The notes below the pieces were generated by a model that made no database searches, was not told where the DNA came from, and saw nothing but the letters and a program-made list of their open reading frames with translations. Both the position numbers and the translations under genes were made by a program. Shown here one piece after another: positions 17,516 to 21,136 of a DNA stretch of 21,136 nt. How positions within the stretch are numbered: the stretch's first letter is position 1; every line of letters begins with the position of its first letter. This stretch comes from Larix sibirica (Eukaryota; Streptophyta; Pinopsida; Pinales; Pinaceae): assembly GCA_004151065.3 (NCBI GenBank), contig NWUY0300022685.1:8509-29644 (forward strand). The letters are read 5' to 3'.

Positions 17516-19726
17516 AAGTTGATAGCGAGTAGTATACATTGAGTGCTCTCAATTCAATATGCATAATTCAAGGGAGTTCAAGGTTTATACCTAAGTGCAT
17601 AAACTAGCCTCAATACTATTTGAACCTAAATGATCTCTTTGCCTTGAAGCATGATAAAATCAACAAGCTTTGGCTTCTAGACTATAGTGAACTATTGAGT
17701 CATAGATGGGAAGAACTATCTAGAGTGGAGGTTCTAGATTTTAGGTCAATTATAATTACTTCATTTCCAAACGTAGTATCTTCTATAAAATCTAGTATTA
17801 AGAAAGCATGATTTAGGTGTGTCTGTGAAGAAGTATCCCAAGTGATGTCTCTAAGTGAATTTTACTAGCTTTTGAAAATTATAAATGTTGTAAAATAATT
17901 ATTCAATATATTTTAACAAGGATCAATAGAAATGAGAAAAAATGTTGAGGAGCTAAGCAAATATGAGTTCCTAAAATTGCAACTAAAGTGAGGAATGAAG
18001 CCTTGGTTGATCCAATCCCAATTAGAATAATTGATAAATATCAATTATTCTCTAATTATCGTCGTAAAAATAATGCATTCACAACAACAGATGCAATTGA
18101 TTTCTCTTGCATACACAATCACTAGGTATGGAAAGACAAATAATGAATCTATTTTTAAAAAAAGGTGAAATAGTATGACATGCATAACTTGTGTGAGTAC
18201 CTATAAAACTATTAACTCTAACTCATTAAGTAAGTAAGAAATTGGTAAATCATTGATATGAACAATATGACACTAAAAAAATAATAACTTTTTATCCACT
18301 AACTCAACTCCAATCATCATCACCAACCTGATTAATCATACATTCTTTAATGAAACAAAGCATTATGTTTCTTATTTATTCATATCTCACTATAAAATAG
18401 TGTACTTGGGAGGATTACGAGACATGGATAGGGGATACAATGGTTTTCTTTTTTACATTTGAGCTCCATTATCATATTCTAATGAGTTGTCCATCAATGT
18501 TACTCAGGTGAACCTCAACCCTTGCACTAACTATAATGGATTCTTCCAGAGGAGGCTGCTGCAGATTTTTCATGGAACAACACCCCATTTGCATATCATA
18601 AAGTGCTACAAAATATTCCAAACTCGCCCTTAAGGAAACAAAAAATAGATATAAACAATAAATCCATTTTATTGTATAAATGTGATTGAAGATCGTCCTC
18701 ATTTTGATTAAGAATCACATCAAATTTCACTTATCTATCAATACCGTTCTAACCATCTAGGCATTTATGTACAAAATTGAACATGCGATGCACCTAATTA
18801 CTTTATGTTGTCTCTTACACTTGAGACACATGCACTCTATTGATGTGAACCTAGGCTTATGAACACTCAACAAAAGTGTTGTACTTACTAAATTCATCAT
18901 TCACCTAGTTAAGCTTTGTGCCAATACTTGGGCAATTATTTAAAATGAAATTTCAACATGTGTAGCTCCTCCAAGAATGGACTTAATTGATCTTTGATTA
19001 CTTTTTTGAATCAAACCTCCTCACTCAGTTATTGTTGGTCCTGAACAACTAACATACTAGTTAAGGAAAATTTGATTGAATTTTATCTAAGGTGTATCAC
19101 TCTCTAGATACAAGAAACTATCCTTTTAGCTCAACATTATGAAGTTTGAGGTTTCCATATTTGGTAGCACACTTCTTTCGTTTTAGGAATACACCTTCTT
19201 CCAACTTTCTATCAACCTATATAACCAACTTTTTAGATGAAAGTGTGATAAATTCTTCGTCTTCCCTATCCCATCCATAGCTCATAGAGATTCAATTGAT
19301 TTGTATGCATCATGAGATACCCACATGGAAATTTGATAGAAATCCTCTATATATTGTTTCTCACATTAATGCCAATGCCCATGCATGCTAGTAGGTTATT
19401 CTCTCCAATAGGATTGATGATAAGGATTGATGATAGTATAAATGGCATATTTGAGTAGCTTTAGATTCTTGTTTTATCATTAAAAACACTCTTTTTATGA
19501 AGCAATGTTCCTGTGATGAAGCATATTTTTTACCTTTTATTTTGGCACCACTTTTTGTTTGTCGGGAGGATATTATTGGTGTCATTCATTTGAATTCGCT
19601 AACTATTTTTCCATATGGTTGGAATTATATTATTAGAGCCATCCTTTGAATGTCATATCAATTTACAAGGAGGATTTTTGTAATACTTGGCTAACCTTTT
19701 GTCTCACATTAGCCCAAGTACATATT
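17516..19726. other. AT-rich region without a recognisable gene
   Basis: Over 2 kb I see no conserved protein, RNA gene or repeat shared with the rest of the window. The longest frames (plus 17620-17811, minus 18472-18702, minus 19388-19585) show no motif. A short direct repeat (GGATTGATGATA at about 19410-19436) is present. If the 19.7-kb LTR belongs to a copia element, the 3' part of its body should lie here, but I cannot recognise an RNase H domain. Confidence 0.4.
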
Positions 19727-19735
19727 AAGGGGGGA
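19727..19735 (+). promoter_or_regulatory. Polypurine tract of a probable copia element
   Basis: AAGGGGGGA directly precedes TATTGGGATAC. In plant Ty1/copia elements an A/G tract of this kind primes plus-strand DNA synthesis at the start of the 3' LTR. Confidence 0.45.
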
Positions 19736-20127
19736 TATTGGGATACTACTTATTAAGTCAAATGTATGAGTCTACATTTATTTTTCACTTGTCATCTAAT
19801 TCAAGATTAATGGGGGTGTTAGTGTGAGTGATTCACTTTATTAGCCATTCTTATCTTAATGGACATTTAACATATGCATGTACAATTTTGTACATAATCC
19901 TATCACTTAGCACTGTACATAATCCTATCACTTAGCACTCCTCATTTATGCGGTTGTTAAATGGTAAGTTGTCCTTCATAATAATAAGGTTAGAGACCCT
20001 AATTTATAAGGTGGCTAGTGGTTAGTGGTCTTATTTTATGATGTGTTTATGCTTAGAATTCCTATATAATTGTATCTTGTATCAGTTACCATAAGAGAGT
20101 GACAAAGTGAATGCAGGTGTTGTAACA
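19736..20127 (+). mobile_element. Probable Ty1/copia 3' LTR (about 392 bp)
   Basis: The segment starts TATTGGGATAC (TGTT expected, one G-to-A change) and ends TTGTAACA, so the ends are near TGTT...AACA. A TATA box (TATATAA, 20063-20069) lies about 60 bp before the end, where copia LTRs carry their promoter. The polypurine tract precedes it and no PBS follows, which together suggest a 3' LTR on the plus strand. There is no second copy in the window, so the limits rest on motifs only. An alternative is that TGTAACATCCCC (20121 on) begins another LTR. Confidence 0.45.
19890..19939. repeat. Perfect 2 x 25 bp tandem duplication
   Basis: The 25-base unit GTACATAATCCTATCACTTA plus GCACT occurs at 19890-19914 and 19915-19939 with no difference. 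In a stretch where everything else is heavily diverged, this is recent, or an assembly artefact. Confidence 0.9.
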
Positions 20128-20303
20128 TCCCCATCCATCATCTTGACCACATAATGGGTAGTTATGAATTCCCTCATACAAAAGTTCGCCCCATAGAGGC
20201 CAATATTCAAATTCCAAACTAATTTAAGTTTCTCATGAGTGAAATAAATTTTGAAATGCATGTGCAAGTGCATAAATATAAAATGTAGTAGAACAACAAC
20301 AAT

Positions 20304-20322
20304 ACACACACACACACACACA
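20304..20322. repeat. AC dinucleotide microsatellite
   Basis: Nine and a half AC units, preceded by an AAC-type run (20292-20302). Confidence 0.95.
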
Positions 20323-20463
20323 ACATGCATAATAGAATGATTTCATAATAGAAAACAAAGACAATTTTGCATATTCTTTCAATTGAAGAAGATCCAAGCA
20401 ATTGATTGTGTAAGATTTATTTTTCACCCAGATATAGGTATTAACTGTAGATATCAACCCCAA

Positions 20464-20480
20464 GTTGAGCTATGATGCCA
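20464..20480 (-). promoter_or_regulatory. PBS-like sequence (initiator tRNA-Met type)
   Basis: The minus strand reads TGGCATCATAGCTCAAC. Ten of the first twelve bases match TGGTATCAGAGC, the primer binding site of many plant LTR elements. If real, an LTR should lie to its right (above 20480) and an element body to its left; neither is visible. Confidence 0.3.
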
Positions 20481-21136
20481 CTAGGATGAAGAAAACAGTT
20501 ACATGCTTCACTCTCTCTTATCCCAACCCATTTAATCTCATGCTTAGCCAATATGCTCATTGTAGAGAACTATAAGAATATCATTCAAGCATCCTAGCCA
20601 TGGGACTCTCTCCCTTTCCCCACACAACACAAGGAATTACTACTCTTTCTCTTCTCAAAAGTCCCTCAAAGTACCCAAGCCTTACAATGTTCTTTAATGT
20701 GTGTAAAAACAGTCCAACTTGTTGTGTGCTTTTGGAGAATCTCCTATAAAATCAATTCATGGCTTCTCAAGCATGCACAGAGAAACAAATATATAGTGGT
20801 TAAACATTTACTATCTTTCTCAACCTCTATTCTCACCTACAACCATCCTCTTCATTATAATGTCTGCAATTTTCTCTTTTTGGTTAATTTCTAAGTCTCG
20901 TAATTGGCAATATAGAGAGAACAAAAACTATGTAGTGGGTGAAATTTTCATGAAAAATGAGTGATAGAATCCAATAGAGATGAGGATATTGGTGAAAAGA
21001 TAAATGGCATTACTTCTGACCATAGAATGAAGTACTCTTACAAATGTCATATAAGGTATATTCATCCCATGCTTCCATAACTACATGAGAAGACTTTCCC
21101 ACCAACCTCGCACATACATTAAATGATTGGGTGAAA

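Larger units (their letters stand above)
20128..21136. other. AT-rich region without a recognisable gene
   Basis: No coding evidence was found. Plus-strand 20697-20894 is open for 65 codons but has no recognisable motif. The minus-strand frames at 20082-20463 are generated by the AC microsatellite. A PBS-like string lies at 20480-20464. Confidence 0.4.

Noticed and set aside
17620-17811. 63-codon plus-strand ORF with normal-looking composition
   Set aside because: It has no recognisable motif, no neighbouring coding signal, and a length expected by chance in AT-rich DNA.
18472-18702. 76-codon minus-strand ORF
   Set aside because: It has no motif and no homology inside the window; it is isolated in AT-rich DNA.
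20082-20463. Three overlapping minus-strand ORFs with VCVCVC runs
   Set aside because: The frames stay open because of the AC microsatellite; the Cys-Val run is simple-repeat translation.
1-21136. CRISPR array, bacterial operon or prophage
   Set aside because: There are no regularly spaced repeats, no ribosome binding sites before ORFs, and the recognisable proteins are plant LTR-retrotransposon domains.

Overview
The window looks like intergenic, transposon-filled DNA from a land plant with a large genome. It is AT-rich, carries a tRNA-derived SINE head and LTR-retrotransposon proteins of plant type, and I recognise no intact host gene. The depth of decay, with highly diverged LTRs still in place and almost every reading frame broken, would suit a gymnosperm. 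That is an inference; the sequence does not name the species.

The main feature is one large, very old Ty3/gypsy-type LTR retrotransposon on the minus strand, about 14.5 kb between its candidate LTRs. Read in its own direction it runs: 5' LTR (17175-16554), primer binding site (16549-16534), leader, gag (about 15850-13500, with a capsid block and four CCHC zinc-knuckle modules), protease (12991-12300), a linker, reverse transcriptase (11372-10661), RNase H (about 10400-9960) and integrase (about 9800-8698). A spacer and an additional ORF downstream of integrase follow (7828 to about 6580), and the candidate 3' LTR is at 3283-2697. Each domain is identified by motifs, but all are broken by stops and frameshifts. 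Many stops are TAG where glutamine is expected, as cytosine decay would produce. The protease has also lost its catalytic Asp.

Lying between the extra ORF and the 3' LTR (4357-6215), and again at the left edge of the window (1-432 plus 1681-2050), are two copies of a second minus-strand cassette. It encodes a G-patch-like motif and CCHC zinc-knuckle-like motifs, apparently with a coiled-coil-like stretch upstream, and it comes with a shared non-coding module. One copy has been split by a 302-bp Mutator-type MITE with a 9-bp target duplication; the other copy preserves the empty site. The single N in the window lies inside this MITE, between two copies of a 10-bp repeat.

To the right of the big element are a tRNA-derived SINE head (17335-17515), about 2 kb with nothing recognisable, a probable Ty1/copia 3' LTR with its polypurine tract (19727-20127) containing a perfect 2 x 25 bp duplication, and 1 kb of anonymous AT-rich DNA with a short AC microsatellite. 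I see no CRISPR array, rRNA, functional tRNA or intact host gene.
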